Positions 22,926-31,745 of a stretch of DNA of 58,443 nt are shown one piece after another (positions within the stretch are counted from its first letter, which is position 1; every line of letters starts with the position of its first letter). The notes beneath the pieces are model-generated. The model did no database searches, was not told the DNA's origin, and was given only the letters and a program-made list of their open reading frames with translations. The stretch lies in assembly GCA_020629635.1 (NCBI GenBank), contig JAHDCX010000018.1, positions 13,490 through 71,932 on the forward strand. The letters run 5' to 3'. Source of the stretch: Acidimicrobiales bacterium (lineage in GTDB: Bacteria > Actinomycetota > Acidimicrobiia > Acidimicrobiales > SHLQ01). Both the position numbers and the translations under genes were made by a program.

Positions 22926-25523
22926 TCAGCTGCCTGATACAAACTTTTCTGGACGTCCGAGTGCAATGAACGCGGCGGCGTTCGCCCGGGTCTGCGGCCC
23001 GCTCGAGTCCAGCGATCGCTGGACCTTCCGGAGCGCCTCGGGCACGGCGAGCGCCAGATCGCGATACAGCGCGCCCATGAGCGCAGCGGTGGACGCGTCG
23101 TCGACTTCGCAGATGGGCGCGATCATGGACGACACGCCTGCATGGATCCACGCCGCCGAGGCGCCGAGGACCTCCCCCGCATCGGCCGACACGTGTTGGC
23201 CCGCGTCGCACGCGGCGAGAACGACGATCCGCGGGACCGTGTCGAGAAGATCGAGTTCGTGAAGCGCAAATCGCCCGTCTCGCAGTTCGACCGAACTGAA
23301 GCGCGGGCTGTCCGGCCGCCATTCGCCATGCGCGACGACGTGCAGGATGTCGACCGATTGCACCTGGCGTCGAGCCGACTCCAGGTCGCGTGCGATGTCG
23401 ACGTCGACGATTTCGGAGACCGCGCCGAGGATCTCGTTCGACTCGGACTCGGCAAACTCGAGCCTCGGTCCGATCACGACTCCCATCCGCGCCCGCCGGT
23501 CCCCGGAGGGACGGCGAGTCTCGTCCGCCGGCACCGACGGGACCACGCGAAGCGACGCGGCCTCGGGGAGGATGAGTGACCACGGCAGCGCGACCAGTTC
23601 GGGAATCGGACTGAGCACGAGGTCCTTGTCGTGGAGTGCGCTGGCCGGCAGCAACTCCCGCATGCGGCGACAGTCCTCGTCGAGCAGGGTCCAGCGGCGG
23701 TCGGCGGCTTCGGGACGGAGACCGCCTCGAATGAGCCGACGGAGATTCGACCGGATTGTGTCGGCGAGGCGTTCGACCTCGACGGACGTCCCGATCGTCT
23801 CGAGGCCCCACCTCCCATCCTCATGGCTCGCCAGGTGGAGCGCTTCGCCATGACGCACCCAGAGATGCATCACGTCCTCGTCGGCCAACGCCGGAGTGCG
23901 GACCGCGACTCCCGGAGTTGCCGGCGTTCGAGCGGGACGAGTTCGCAGCGACCGCTGACGCAACTCGGACTCGAGTGTCCGCAGCTGCTCCGCCAGGTCG
24001 GTTCGGTCAGCGACGTCGGTGTCCGCCAATGCCCGTTCGAGGTCGCGGATCCCTTGGGCCAGCGCGGCGATCTCCGGGTCGCGAGAAGGCGTGGCTCGCG
24101 GCACCGAGAACGACAGTGCACGGAACCGCCGTTCCATCCGGACGACGGCGTCGGCGTCTTCGGACTCGAGTGCCGCGCCGACGAAGAGTGTGCGAAATCG
24201 CTCGGTGAGGCGGCTGGCCCCGGCCCGGAGCTCGGGGTCCCCGAATCGCGCCGCGTGAGCTTGCAACGTCGCCGAGACGGTCGCGGCGATCGGTTCGAGC
24301 GGATCGCCCCGCAGACGTGCCCGAAGCGCCTCGGTCATGAGGCTCTCGACGTCGTTCATGAGGTTGCTCGACTCGGCGGAGCGGGTTGGAAGGTGCGTGT
24401 CGAGAAGCTCGTGTGCTCGATGTCCGTGACCCTGGTGCAACAACCACAGACCGAGCGAGTTAACAACGCGGCGCACCTCAGGGAGCCTTCCGGCGGCGAC
24501 GAGGTCGTCGATGGCGGGAGCCAGCCACGGGGGAATGTCGTCCGGGCGCGTGGAGCCCGAGGCGAGCTCGGCCTCCAGTACCAGCAGGCGGCTTCGCCGC
24601 TCCCACACGTGGCGGCCCGCAGCTCGATGCAGTTTGTTCGCCTCGCGTGCAGCGTCGGCGGCACCAGAATGAGCGCTGTCGAAGCGACACAGCGCAAGGC
24701 GGAACGTGGCGTCGGCCAGCTTCTCGGCGTTGCCACCGTGCTCGACCGCTCGAACCGCCGACTGTGCGGCGTCGACCGATTCCCGACGAAGACCGGCGAT
24801 CCGGTAGGTCTCGGCGAGGTCGTCCAGCAACGTGGAGTAGTTGCGCGGCGGATCGCCAGCTTCGAGGTACACCTGCCGCGCCGCTTCGAGCGACGCCAAC
24901 GCTTCGGGAAGGTTGCCCTGTCGCATCTGGGCGTAACCGATGTTCTGCAGACAGCCCGCCGCGACGGTCAGTTGGCCGCTCTGACGCGCGAGGTTGTTCG
25001 CCTGATCGAACCGCCCGATCGCCTGATCCAGTCGGCCGAGCAGCAGCTCGCAGTAGCCGGCATTGCCGATCGCGCGGGCGAGCGCGTCGACCTCGGTCGA
25101 GCCGGCCAGGTTCGCAATTGCGGGTTCGAGCAGCCGGAGCGCCGCGTGGGCATCTCCGCGGTGAAGCTCGATCAGCCCGAGTTGGGAAAGGGCGAGAGCC
25201 GCGGTCGTCGTGTCCGACGATTCCGCGACCACTTCGAGATGTTCGCGGGCTGCCGTGTCGTCGCCCGAACTGGAGAGGGCGGCCGCGTAGCTCACGCGGA
25301 TGGTGTCGCGGATCGGACCATCAGCACAGGCGATCGCCCGCTCGAAGAAGTCCAACGCCTGGTCGTTCATGCCGAGTTCGAACGACGCGCGACCAGCCGC
25401 GCCGACGAGCAGTGGGTCCGCCGCATGCTCGTCCAGCGCTCCAGATCGACGCAGCTCCTCGAGCACGTCTGCAGGATCGGACTTGGCGGCCGTCCAGAGG
25501 TCTTCGCCCGCACGAGATTCCAC
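22926..25523 (-). CDS. TPR-CHAT caspase-like protein
   Basis: This is an 865-residue soluble protein. Residues about 40-450 consist of TPR-like helical repeats (for example ALDFFERAIACADG, AIGRFDQANNLARQSG and ALASLEAARQVYLEAGD). Residues about 560-865 form a CHAT (caspase HetF-associated with TPRs) domain. The caspase-type dyad is intact: His732 in HVVAHGE and Cys772 in LAACDAG. CHAT proteases in other bacteria are activated through their TPR or partner domains and cut specific proteins. There is no signal peptide. The gene heads a minus-strand cluster with two sigma factors and is divergent from a subtilase gene. Confidence 0.88.
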   Translation of the reverse strand: MESRAGEDLWTAAKSDPADVLEELRRSGALDEHAADPLLVGAAGRASFELGMNDQALDFFERAIACADGPIRDTIRVSYAAALSSSGDDTAAREHLEVVAESSDTTTAALALSQLGLIELHRGDAHAALRLLEPAIANLAGSTEVDALARAIGNAGYCELLLGRLDQAIGRFDQANNLARQSGQLTVAAGCLQNIGYAQMRQGNLPEALASLEAARQVYLEAGDPPRNYSTLLDDLAETYRIAGLRRESVDAAQSAVRAVEHGGNAEKLADATFRLALCRFDSAHSGAADAAREANKLHRAAGRHVWERRSRLLVLEAELASGSTRPDDIPPWLAPAIDDLVAAGRLPEVRRVVNSLGLWLLHQGHGHRAHELLDTHLPTRSAESSNLMNDVESLMTEALRARLRGDPLEPIAATVSATLQAHAARFGDPELRAGASRLTERFRTLFVGAALESEDADAVVRMERRFRALSFSVPRATPSRDPEIAALAQGIRDLERALADTDVADRTDLAEQLRTLESELRQRSLRTRPARTPATPGVAVRTPALADEDVMHLWVRHGEALHLASHEDGRWGLETIGTSVEVERLADTIRSNLRRLIRGGLRPEAADRRWTLLDEDCRRMRELLPASALHDKDLVLSPIPELVALPWSLILPEAASLRVVPSVPADETRRPSGDRRARMGVVIGPRLEFAESESNEILGAVSEIVDVDIARDLESARRQVQSVDILHVVAHGEWRPDSPRFSSVELRDGRFALHELDLLDTVPRIVVLAACDAGQHVSADAGEVLGASAAWIHAGVSSMIAPICEVDDASTAALMGALYRDLALAVPEALRKVQRSLDSSGPQTRANAAAFIALGRPEKFVSGS

Positions 25524-25552
25524 GCCCCATGGTGGCGCGCCGCTGATTCCCC

Positions 25553-25578
25553 GGAAAGTCCTCCGGTCCTGGATGTAT
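25553..25578 (+). promoter_or_regulatory. Possible ECF-type promoter for the subtilase gene
   Basis: In the 125-bp gap between the divergent CHAT and subtilase genes, GGAAA (25553-25557) is followed after 17 bp by GTAT (25575-25578), the spacing and flavour of ECF-sigma promoters. It lies about 70 bases upstream of the subtilase ATG. The match is short and could be chance. Confidence 0.3.
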
Positions 25579-25648
25579 CTTCGCCCGGTGATGCCGCTCT
25601 GTACGGATGCAGAAGACGGCGCCGCGGCGGCGCGGGAGGAGAACAGTC

Positions 25649-27091
25649 ATGAATGCGGAAAATGGGGCGGTCTCAGAGCCATGGGAGCGAATCGGGTTTG
25701 ACGCCGACGAAGCTGGGCGGCCGATCGCCTACGTGAGGGGCTCGGTCATCGTCGCTCAGCAGGAGGGTGTCGATGGCGAACTGACGCCGATCATCGACGG
25801 AGCGCTCTGGGAGCTCACCCTCGATGAGGACGGAGACGGTGCAGAACGTGACCGAGTCAAGAGCCTGCAGGACCAGGGCTACGAGGCGAGCCTGAACTAT
25901 GCGATGTTCTCGACCTCTTATGAGATCCGCTGGTCAGGACAGCCGGCGTCGTTTGCCCATCCGGCGTCGTTCGCGCATCCGGCGTCGTTCGCTCATCCGG
26001 CGTCGTTCGCGCATCCGGCGTCGTTCGCTCATCCGGCGTCGTTCGCCCACGGCGGCGAAGGCTGTGCCTGCCCCGCCAACTCGGTTCCAGACGGTGAGGA
26101 TCTTGCGAACATCTCCGCACCGAGGTTCACGACATTCGAGTACGTCGACGGCGACGTCCCAAACAGGCCGCCTGGTGGGCTCGCCGACATCTATGTCCTC
26201 GACACCCTCGACTGGGACGGATTGGATGATCTGAAGCGTCGCGTTGCGATCGAGAAGGACATCGTCGAGGAGGCCATCGAGTTTTCCCGACTGTCCGCAT
26301 CGGCCACATACGCAGGAGATGTGGACGCCGACGGAAACCTCGATCCGACGTTCGGTCATCACCACTTCATCGAGCGGCTCATTCTGCAGATCGCGCCGAA
26401 CGCTCGGGTCCACCAACGGCCCGTCATGACGAACCACGGCGTGAGCACCGACGCGACGGTCGCTCGGGCGCTCGGGAAGCTGCGAGATGACGCGGTCGAA
26501 CCCGGCATCGTGACGATGTCGCTCGGCGCCTACACCGAGGACAACGAGCCCCCGGTTGCTTCGTCGACGATCATCGAGACCATGGTCGCCGAGGGCTGGA
26601 CATTCGTTGCCTCCGCAGGAAACGACGCGAGCTGTCGGCGGCTCTGGCCGGCTGCACACGACGAAGTGATCGGTGTCGGAGCCATCGGGCCCCGTGGTGC
26701 GGCGCCGTTCACCAACTTTGGGTCGTGGGTGGATGCCTGCGCTCCCGGTGTGGACATCGTCTCCACCGTTCCCAATCCCTACGCGCCGCTTCCGAAGTCG
26801 CCCGCCATCATTGCGGACACCATCGGCATCGCCTTCGATGGGGGCGACAAAGCGATGATGAAGAGTGGCGAGACCGCAGCTGCCGAGGGGGAACGGCTCG
26901 TGCGATGGAGTGGTACGTCCTTCTCCGCTCCGGCGGTCGCCGCCGCGCTGGTTGCCCTCTCGGCCGCAATGCCTGATGCGTCGTACCGCGAGCGACTCGA
27001 GGCCTCTCGTGGAGTTTTGCTCGAAGGAGCGGACCAGCTCGTCATTCCGGGTCTCGGACGAGTGGTGAACGTCAGCCCTTCGATCACCTAG
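25649..27091 (+). CDS. Cytoplasmic subtilase (S8 family) with PASFAH repeat array
   Basis: This 480-residue protein starts at an ATG preceded by GGGAGGAGAA. It has no signal peptide, which is unusual for a subtilisin relative. An N-terminal domain (1-98) is followed by six PASFAH repeats (99-134), a Cys pair (CAC) and the peptidase S8 domain (about 175-475). The triad is visible: Asp185 in YVLDTL, His237 in FGHHHF, oxyanion Asn325 in ASAGND and Ser424 in SGTSFSAP. The His motif departs from the usual GHGTH. It is divergent from the TPR-CHAT gene, which suggests a two-protease pathway. Confidence 0.87.
   Translation: MNAENGAVSEPWERIGFDADEAGRPIAYVRGSVIVAQQEGVDGELTPIIDGALWELTLDEDGDGAERDRVKSLQDQGYEASLNYAMFSTSYEIRWSGQPASFAHPASFAHPASFAHPASFAHPASFAHPASFAHGGEGCACPANSVPDGEDLANISAPRFTTFEYVDGDVPNRPPGGLADIYVLDTLDWDGLDDLKRRVAIEKDIVEEAIEFSRLSASATYAGDVDADGNLDPTFGHHHFIERLILQIAPNARVHQRPVMTNHGVSTDATVARALGKLRDDAVEPGIVTMSLGAYTEDNEPPVASSTIIETMVAEGWTFVASAGNDASCRRLWPAAHDEVIGVGAIGPRGAAPFTNFGSWVDACAPGVDIVSTVPNPYAPLPKSPAIIADTIGIAFDGGDKAMMKSGETAAAEGERLVRWSGTSFSAPAVAAALVALSAAMPDASYRERLEASRGVLLEGADQLVIPGLGRVVNVSPSIT
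25943..26050 (+). repeat. Six tandem 18-bp units encoding PASFAH
   Basis: The unit CCGGCGTCGTTCGCNCAT is repeated six times without spacers (25943, 25961, 25979, 25997, 26015, 26033). Only the third base of the Ala codon before His varies (GCG/GCT alternate in the middle units), plus single changes in the first and last copies. Units 2 and 4, and units 3 and 5, are identical, which suggests growth by duplicating a 36-bp pair. Confidence 0.95.
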
Positions 27092-27106
27092 ATCGTGCCG
27101 AGCCGG

Positions 27107-29023
27107 TCAGGCAGCGAGGGGCGTGGTCACGCCGAACCGGTAGTCGTCGATGACCCAGTTCGCGAACGCGTGTGGAGAGACCGCCGGGGAGTAGAGAAAG
27201 CCCTGTGCTTTCACGACGCCGAGTTTGAGGAGGGCGTCGGCTTGTTCGCCCTCCTCGACGCCCTCGGCCACGAGGCCGACCTCGAGACGGGTGGCGAGAT
27301 CGACCATCGTCTCGACCACCGCAGCGGATCGGCGGTCGGTGGTGAGCTGTCGCACGAAGGCACAGTCGATCTTCAGACCGTCGACCGGAATCTCCGTCGC
27401 CCTCGAGAGCGAGGAGTACGCAACCCCGAAATCGTCGATGAGGACAGTCGCGCCGCCCGCCTGCGCGCGCGAGACGAGGCGAGCGATCTGCGAGGCATCG
27501 TTGAACGCATCGCCCTCGGTCACTTCGATCGCGAGCAGCGGCAGCATCTCGGGAGTGACGACCTCGTCCAAGACCCACTCGAGCTGCGGCGCTGGCACGT
27601 TGACGTTGATGCGAAGTGGAGTGATGCCGGCTGAACGCATCGTCGCGTGCACACGCGCGATGTCGGCCACCATGATCGACGTCAGGTCGGGGATGCGGTT
27701 CTTGCGAACGAGTGCATCGATGAACGATCCCGCAGATCGCACCACGTCGCCGTCCACCCAGCGAGCCAGCGCTTCGGCGCCGACGATCGTGCAGGTGCGC
27801 ATGTCGACGACCGGCTGATACCAGGCCTGAATGTCGCCGCCCTCCAGCGCCGCGACGACCCTCGTGTCGAGGTCTTCCTGGCGGGCGAGCTCGTCTCGAA
27901 GGGATTCGTCGTACACCGACCACTGGCGGTCGGATTCGGTTCGCTTGTGGCGGTAGAGCGCAGCGTCGGCGCGCTTGAGGACCTCATCGGGATCAGCCCG
28001 CCGTGTCGTGGTGGCCAATCCGATCCCGGCCGACAGGCGAACGGTCGTGTCGATGGTTTCGAATGGCTCGTCGAACAGCTGCTCGATGCGTTGGCCGAGG
28101 TCGTCCACACGTCGGGTGGACAGAACGACGAACTCGTCACCGCCGACTCGACCGACGAAGGTGTCGTCACCGTCGAGGTCCTCCATGCGACTGGTGACCG
28201 CCTTCAGCAGGCGGTCACCGGCGACGTGGCCACCGCTGTCGTTGACCTGCTTGAAGCCGTTGAGGTCGACGTAGGCGACCGTCACTCGTTCACGGAGCAC
28301 CGAGCCGGTTTCGATGTTGTTGAGCCGTTGGTCGAGGTTGCGCATCACCGCGGCTCGGTTGGCGACGCCCGTGAGCGAGTCGGTCCAGGCTTGACGTTCG
28401 AGTCGCTGGTTGGCCGAGGTGAGCGCGTCGCGCTCGGCGCCCAACTCCTCGATGAGCGAGGCGCGCTCCAAGATCAGCTCGATCACGCTCTTGTTGCCAG
28501 CGCGGTGTTCGGCGGCCATGCGCATCGAGAACCCGAAAGCGACAGCGCAGATCACTGCGCAGATGCCGAGTCCGTAGGGCCTCGTGAGAAATCCGGTCAC
28601 CGCGACCGCGGTGAACGGCATCAAAAAGGCGGCGTGGATACCGGCGAGCTGTGCCGAATACGAGGCCGAGGCGACCATCACGCCGACGAGCACCACGCAC
28701 AGCAGCGCCTGGTGGAGTTCGGACTCCGGAAGTGCGACCCAGGTGATCGTGCCGTAGGCGAAGCCGACGAGGGCCTTGGAGATCGCTTCAGCCGCGAACC
28801 ATTGTTCGTAGGGCAGCTCGAGCGTGGGCGTGAGCCGAAAGAGTGGCGCCGTGGAGCCGAGCGCAATCGCCCAGCCGATGAGGCCCGTGCGAGACGACTC
28901 TCCCCACAAGATCAGGAGCACAAGTGCGATCACGACGTAGATGAAGAGGACCACGTTCTCGTGGCCGACTTGATGTCGTTCTCGGTGCAACTCCCGTCTG
29001 GTCAACGCCATCGCTGTTTTCAT
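27107..29023 (-). CDS. Membrane GGDEF-EAL cyclic-di-GMP enzyme
   Basis: This 638-residue protein has about six N-terminal helices (about 25-185), a short coiled linker, a GGDEF domain with intact GGDEF signature (RVGGDEFVVL) and an EAL domain with intact EAL (GAEALARW), IDDFG, LKID, VAEGVEE and AQGFLYSP motifs. Both synthesis and breakdown of cyclic di-GMP are therefore chemically possible. ATG 29023 was chosen to begin just before the first helices. It is divergent from the FMN-reductase gene. The BcsA-like synthase 18 kb away lacks a PilZ domain, so no target is obvious. Confidence 0.9.
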   Translation of the reverse strand: MKTAMALTRRELHRERHQVGHENVVLFIYVVIALVLLILWGESSRTGLIGWAIALGSTAPLFRLTPTLELPYEQWFAAEAISKALVGFAYGTITWVALPESELHQALLCVVLVGVMVASASYSAQLAGIHAAFLMPFTAVAVTGFLTRPYGLGICAVICAVAFGFSMRMAAEHRAGNKSVIELILERASLIEELGAERDALTSANQRLERQAWTDSLTGVANRAAVMRNLDQRLNNIETGSVLRERVTVAYVDLNGFKQVNDSGGHVAGDRLLKAVTSRMEDLDGDDTFVGRVGGDEFVVLSTRRVDDLGQRIEQLFDEPFETIDTTVRLSAGIGLATTTRRADPDEVLKRADAALYRHKRTESDRQWSVYDESLRDELARQEDLDTRVVAALEGGDIQAWYQPVVDMRTCTIVGAEALARWVDGDVVRSAGSFIDALVRKNRIPDLTSIMVADIARVHATMRSAGITPLRINVNVPAPQLEWVLDEVVTPEMLPLLAIEVTEGDAFNDASQIARLVSRAQAGGATVLIDDFGVAYSSLSRATEIPVDGLKIDCAFVRQLTTDRRSAAVVETMVDLATRLEVGLVAEGVEEGEQADALLKLGVVKAQGFLYSPAVSPHAFANWVIDDYRFGVTTPLAA

Positions 29024-29147
29024 CGGCCGTTCGCCATGACGGGCTGAGCGGGAAGAATTACCCACGCGCTCCTGGCCGCGACGGGTGTCACACGAAAACA
29101 ATCGAAATCGACGAATTGCAACACGCGCGGAGTGGTTGCATGAACAC

Positions 29148-29693
29148 ATGGAGCCGGTCAGATTCGTCGTGTTCGTCGGAAGTCTCCGCGCCAGCTCGGT
29201 CAATCGCGCCGCGGCACGAGCGGCGATCAACAACGCGCCACCCGGCATCACGCTCGAATTGCACGCCATCGCCGACGTGCCCTTCTACAACGGCGACGTC
29301 GAAGATCGTGGACTTCCCGATTCGGTCGCACGCATCCACGAGGTCGTCGCCGACTCCGACGGCGTGATTTGGTTCCTCCCGGAATACAACGGGTCGTTCC
29401 CGGCCGTCGCCAAGAACACGATCGACTGGCTGTCCCGGCCACCGCGAGGCATCGAAGGCAAAGTCGTCGCCGCCTGCTCGTCCACGCCTGGTCCCCGAGC
29501 CGGACAGGGCGTCCGTGACGCGATGGACCGGCTCATGAGGTACCAGCCCGTCCGTTGGTACGAGAAGACCCTCGGTCTCGGCTCCTACAGCGATCGGCTC
29601 GACGAGAACGGTGAGATGACCGAAGCCTCCGTTGCGGAGATCGTCGCCTGGCTCGAAGGACTCCGCAATTTCGCCATGAGCTCGGAGACCTGA
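29148..29693 (+). CDS. NADPH-dependent FMN reductase-like flavoprotein
   Basis: This 181-residue protein has a flavodoxin-like fold. VVFVGSLRASSVNRAAA is the phosphate-binding loop of the family, and FLPEYNGSFPAVAKNTIDWLSR is its hallmark (PEYN/S...KNAIDW). It probably reduces quinones, azo compounds or FMN with NAD(P)H. ATG 29148 (MEPVRF) is preferred over 29085, which adds a non-conserved stretch. Its stop lies 3 bp from the stop of the convergent acyl-CoA dehydrogenase. Confidence 0.87.
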   Translation: MEPVRFVVFVGSLRASSVNRAAARAAINNAPPGITLELHAIADVPFYNGDVEDRGLPDSVARIHEVVADSDGVIWFLPEYNGSFPAVAKNTIDWLSRPPRGIEGKVVAACSSTPGPRAGQGVRDAMDRLMRYQPVRWYEKTLGLGSYSDRLDENGEMTEASVAEIVAWLEGLRNFAMSSET

Positions 29694-29696
29694 GAT

Positions 29697-30920
29697 CTAC
29701 TTGGCGGCGGGCTTGGGTTCCTTGGGGAGACCGAGCACCATCTCACCGACGATGTTGCGCTGCACCTGGGAGGTGCCGGCGTAGATGGTTCCGGCCCGGG
29801 CGTTGTAGAAGGTGCCGACCCACGACGCCGCGTCGTTGGCGGCGCCGGGAAGATCCGCGTGGAACGACGTCTTCGCGATGCCGTCAGGGATCATTGCCTC
29901 GGGACCGAGGATGTCGACCGCGAGCTCGGTGACCCGCTTGTGATACTCGCTCCAGTAGAGCTTGAAGGTCGACTCCGCTGGCCCCGGGTGCTGGCCGGCC
30001 AAGAACTTCGTGAGCGTCTGCATGCCGAGCAGCCGCATGATCTCGACCTCGCAATACAGCGAGGCGAGTCGGTCGCGAATGACGGGGTCGTCGCTGCGGC
30101 CCTTCTCCTTGGCGAGCTCGACGAGCTTGTCGTACTCGGCGCGGAACATGATCGGCATCGTCGCCGCCGCCTCACCCCGCTCGTATCCGAGCAGCGTCAT
30201 GGCCACCGCCCAGCCGCCGTTGACCTCGCCGATGACGTTGTCCTTGTGCGTCCGAGCATCGGTGAAGAACGTCTCGTTGAAATCCGCATCTCCCGACAGC
30301 ATCTCGATCGGTCGAACCTCGACGCCGTCCTGTTCCATCGGGCAGAGCAGGAAGCTGATGCCGCGGTGCTTGGGTGCGTCCTGGTCGGTGCGGCACAACA
30401 CGAAGATCCAGTTGGCGGTCATACCGGCCGACGTCCAGATCTTCTGACCGTTGATGATCCATTCGTCGCCGTCGAGGACGGCCTTGCAGCCGAGCGATCC
30501 GAGGTCGGAGCCGGCGTTCGGCTCGCTGTAGCCCTGGCACCAGATGTCCTCACCCGAGATGATGCGAGGGAGGAAGTGCTCCTTTTGCTCGGGCGTGCCC
30601 CAATGCAGGATCGTGTTGCCGACCATCTGGATGCTGAACGCATCGTTCATGCCGCCGGTCGGAGCGCCCGCCCGCTGGAACTCCTCGGCGAGGAGCACCT
30701 GTTCGAGCTCGGACATGCCTCCGCCGCCGAACTCGGTCGGCCACGCCGGCGCGAGCAGGCCGTTGGCCGCCAGCTTCTGCCGCCACTCGCCCTGGAACTG
30801 CTCGGCTTCCTCACGGTCGAGGGCGCCGATACCGGTCCACCCGTCGGGAAGATTCTCTTTGAGGAACGTCTGGATCCGCTCGCGGAACGCCTCTGCCTCG
30901 TCGCTGTAGGTCGGATCCAT
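29697..30920 (-). CDS. Acyl-CoA dehydrogenase family protein
   Basis: This 407-residue protein starts at an ATG with AAGGGGAAC upstream. WCQGYSEPNAGSDLGSL is the acyl-CoA dehydrogenase signature, followed by INGQKIWTS and a C-terminal helical domain ending YAGTSQVQRNIVGEMVLGLP, where the FAD-contacting region lies. It oxidises an acyl-CoA or similar thioester using FAD. Length and the N-terminal pattern fit the actinobacterial FadE-like group. It is divergent from the VOC gene. Confidence 0.9.
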   Translation of the reverse strand: MDPTYSDEAEAFRERIQTFLKENLPDGWTGIGALDREEAEQFQGEWRQKLAANGLLAPAWPTEFGGGGMSELEQVLLAEEFQRAGAPTGGMNDAFSIQMVGNTILHWGTPEQKEHFLPRIISGEDIWCQGYSEPNAGSDLGSLGCKAVLDGDEWIINGQKIWTSAGMTANWIFVLCRTDQDAPKHRGISFLLCPMEQDGVEVRPIEMLSGDADFNETFFTDARTHKDNVIGEVNGGWAVAMTLLGYERGEAAATMPIMFRAEYDKLVELAKEKGRSDDPVIRDRLASLYCEVEIMRLLGMQTLTKFLAGQHPGPAESTFKLYWSEYHKRVTELAVDILGPEAMIPDGIAKTSFHADLPGAANDAASWVGTFYNARAGTIYAGTSQVQRNIVGEMVLGLPKEPKPAAK

Positions 30921-30988
30921 CCTGTTCCCCTTCGCCGTGGTTACCGGTCGGTAATCCCCAACCGTGGCACGAACTCTACGATGCGGCA

Positions 30989-31729
30989 ATGCGAATTCGC
31001 TGGCTCACCGCCGTCCTCGACCTTCCGGCGGAGGGATTCGACGAGGCTGGGAGCTTCTGGGCGACGATCACCGACACGACCCGCGGCGCCATTCATCCAC
31101 AGCATCCCGAGTTCGTCCACCTGAACCCGACCTCCGGGGCCATGCACCTCGAGCTGCAACGACTCGACAGCGGGCCAGCCCGGGTGCACCTCGATCTGCT
31201 CACGGACGACATCGCCGGTCTCGCCGCCAAGGCGGAGTCGCTTGGCGCCACGGTTCTCGCCCGCCCCGGCCACGTCGTCCTCGTGACCCCGGGCGGTGTG
31301 CCGTTCTGCATCGTGCCGTGGACCGACGAGACCGACCGCGCTCCGCTGATCGATCGGGACCCTGCTCACGCCGCGGACCAGATCTGTCTCGACGTCCCGG
31401 CCGAATCCTTCGATGATGACGTCGTTTTCTGGTCGGCGTTGACCGGCTGGGACGTGAATCCGTACCGCTTCGAGCAGTTCCGCTCGTTTGCCCAACCAGC
31501 GGAGCTTCCGCTTCGGCTTCTCGTGCAACGTCTCGACCCCACCGATGCGGGGCCGGGCCGCGCCCACCTGGATTTCGCCGCCGGTGCCGATGTCGATGCC
31601 GTCGTTGATCGCCACGTGCAATCGGGTGCGGCCGTGGTCGAACGCGGCCCCCACTGGACGGTGCTCGCCGACCCGATCGGCATGCGGTACTGCGTGACGG
31701 CTCGACCCGTGCCAGCATCCGGGACGTGA
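30989..31729 (+). CDS. Two-module VOC (glyoxalase/bleomycin-resistance fold) protein
   Basis: This 246-residue protein is made of two VOC-like modules (1-120 and 125-246), each with a pattern of F-W at the start, an ELQRLD or VQRLDP strand and a closing GVPFCIVP or GMRYCVTA strand. Metal ligands are not clear, so it may bind a ligand instead of catalysing a reaction. It stands alone on the plus strand between two minus-strand genes. Confidence 0.78.
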   Translation: MRIRWLTAVLDLPAEGFDEAGSFWATITDTTRGAIHPQHPEFVHLNPTSGAMHLELQRLDSGPARVHLDLLTDDIAGLAAKAESLGATVLARPGHVVLVTPGGVPFCIVPWTDETDRAPLIDRDPAHAADQICLDVPAESFDDDVVFWSALTGWDVNPYRFEQFRSFAQPAELPLRLLVQRLDPTDAGPGRAHLDFAAGADVDAVVDRHVQSGAAVVERGPHWTVLADPIGMRYCVTARPVPASGT

Positions 31730-31745
31730 GTCTCGCGGCCGCCGG

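Noticed and set aside
25943-26050. The six-unit 18-bp array as a CRISPR-like repeat
   Set aside because: Units are contiguous with no spacers and are in frame as PASFAH codons of the subtilase; no cas gene is nearby.
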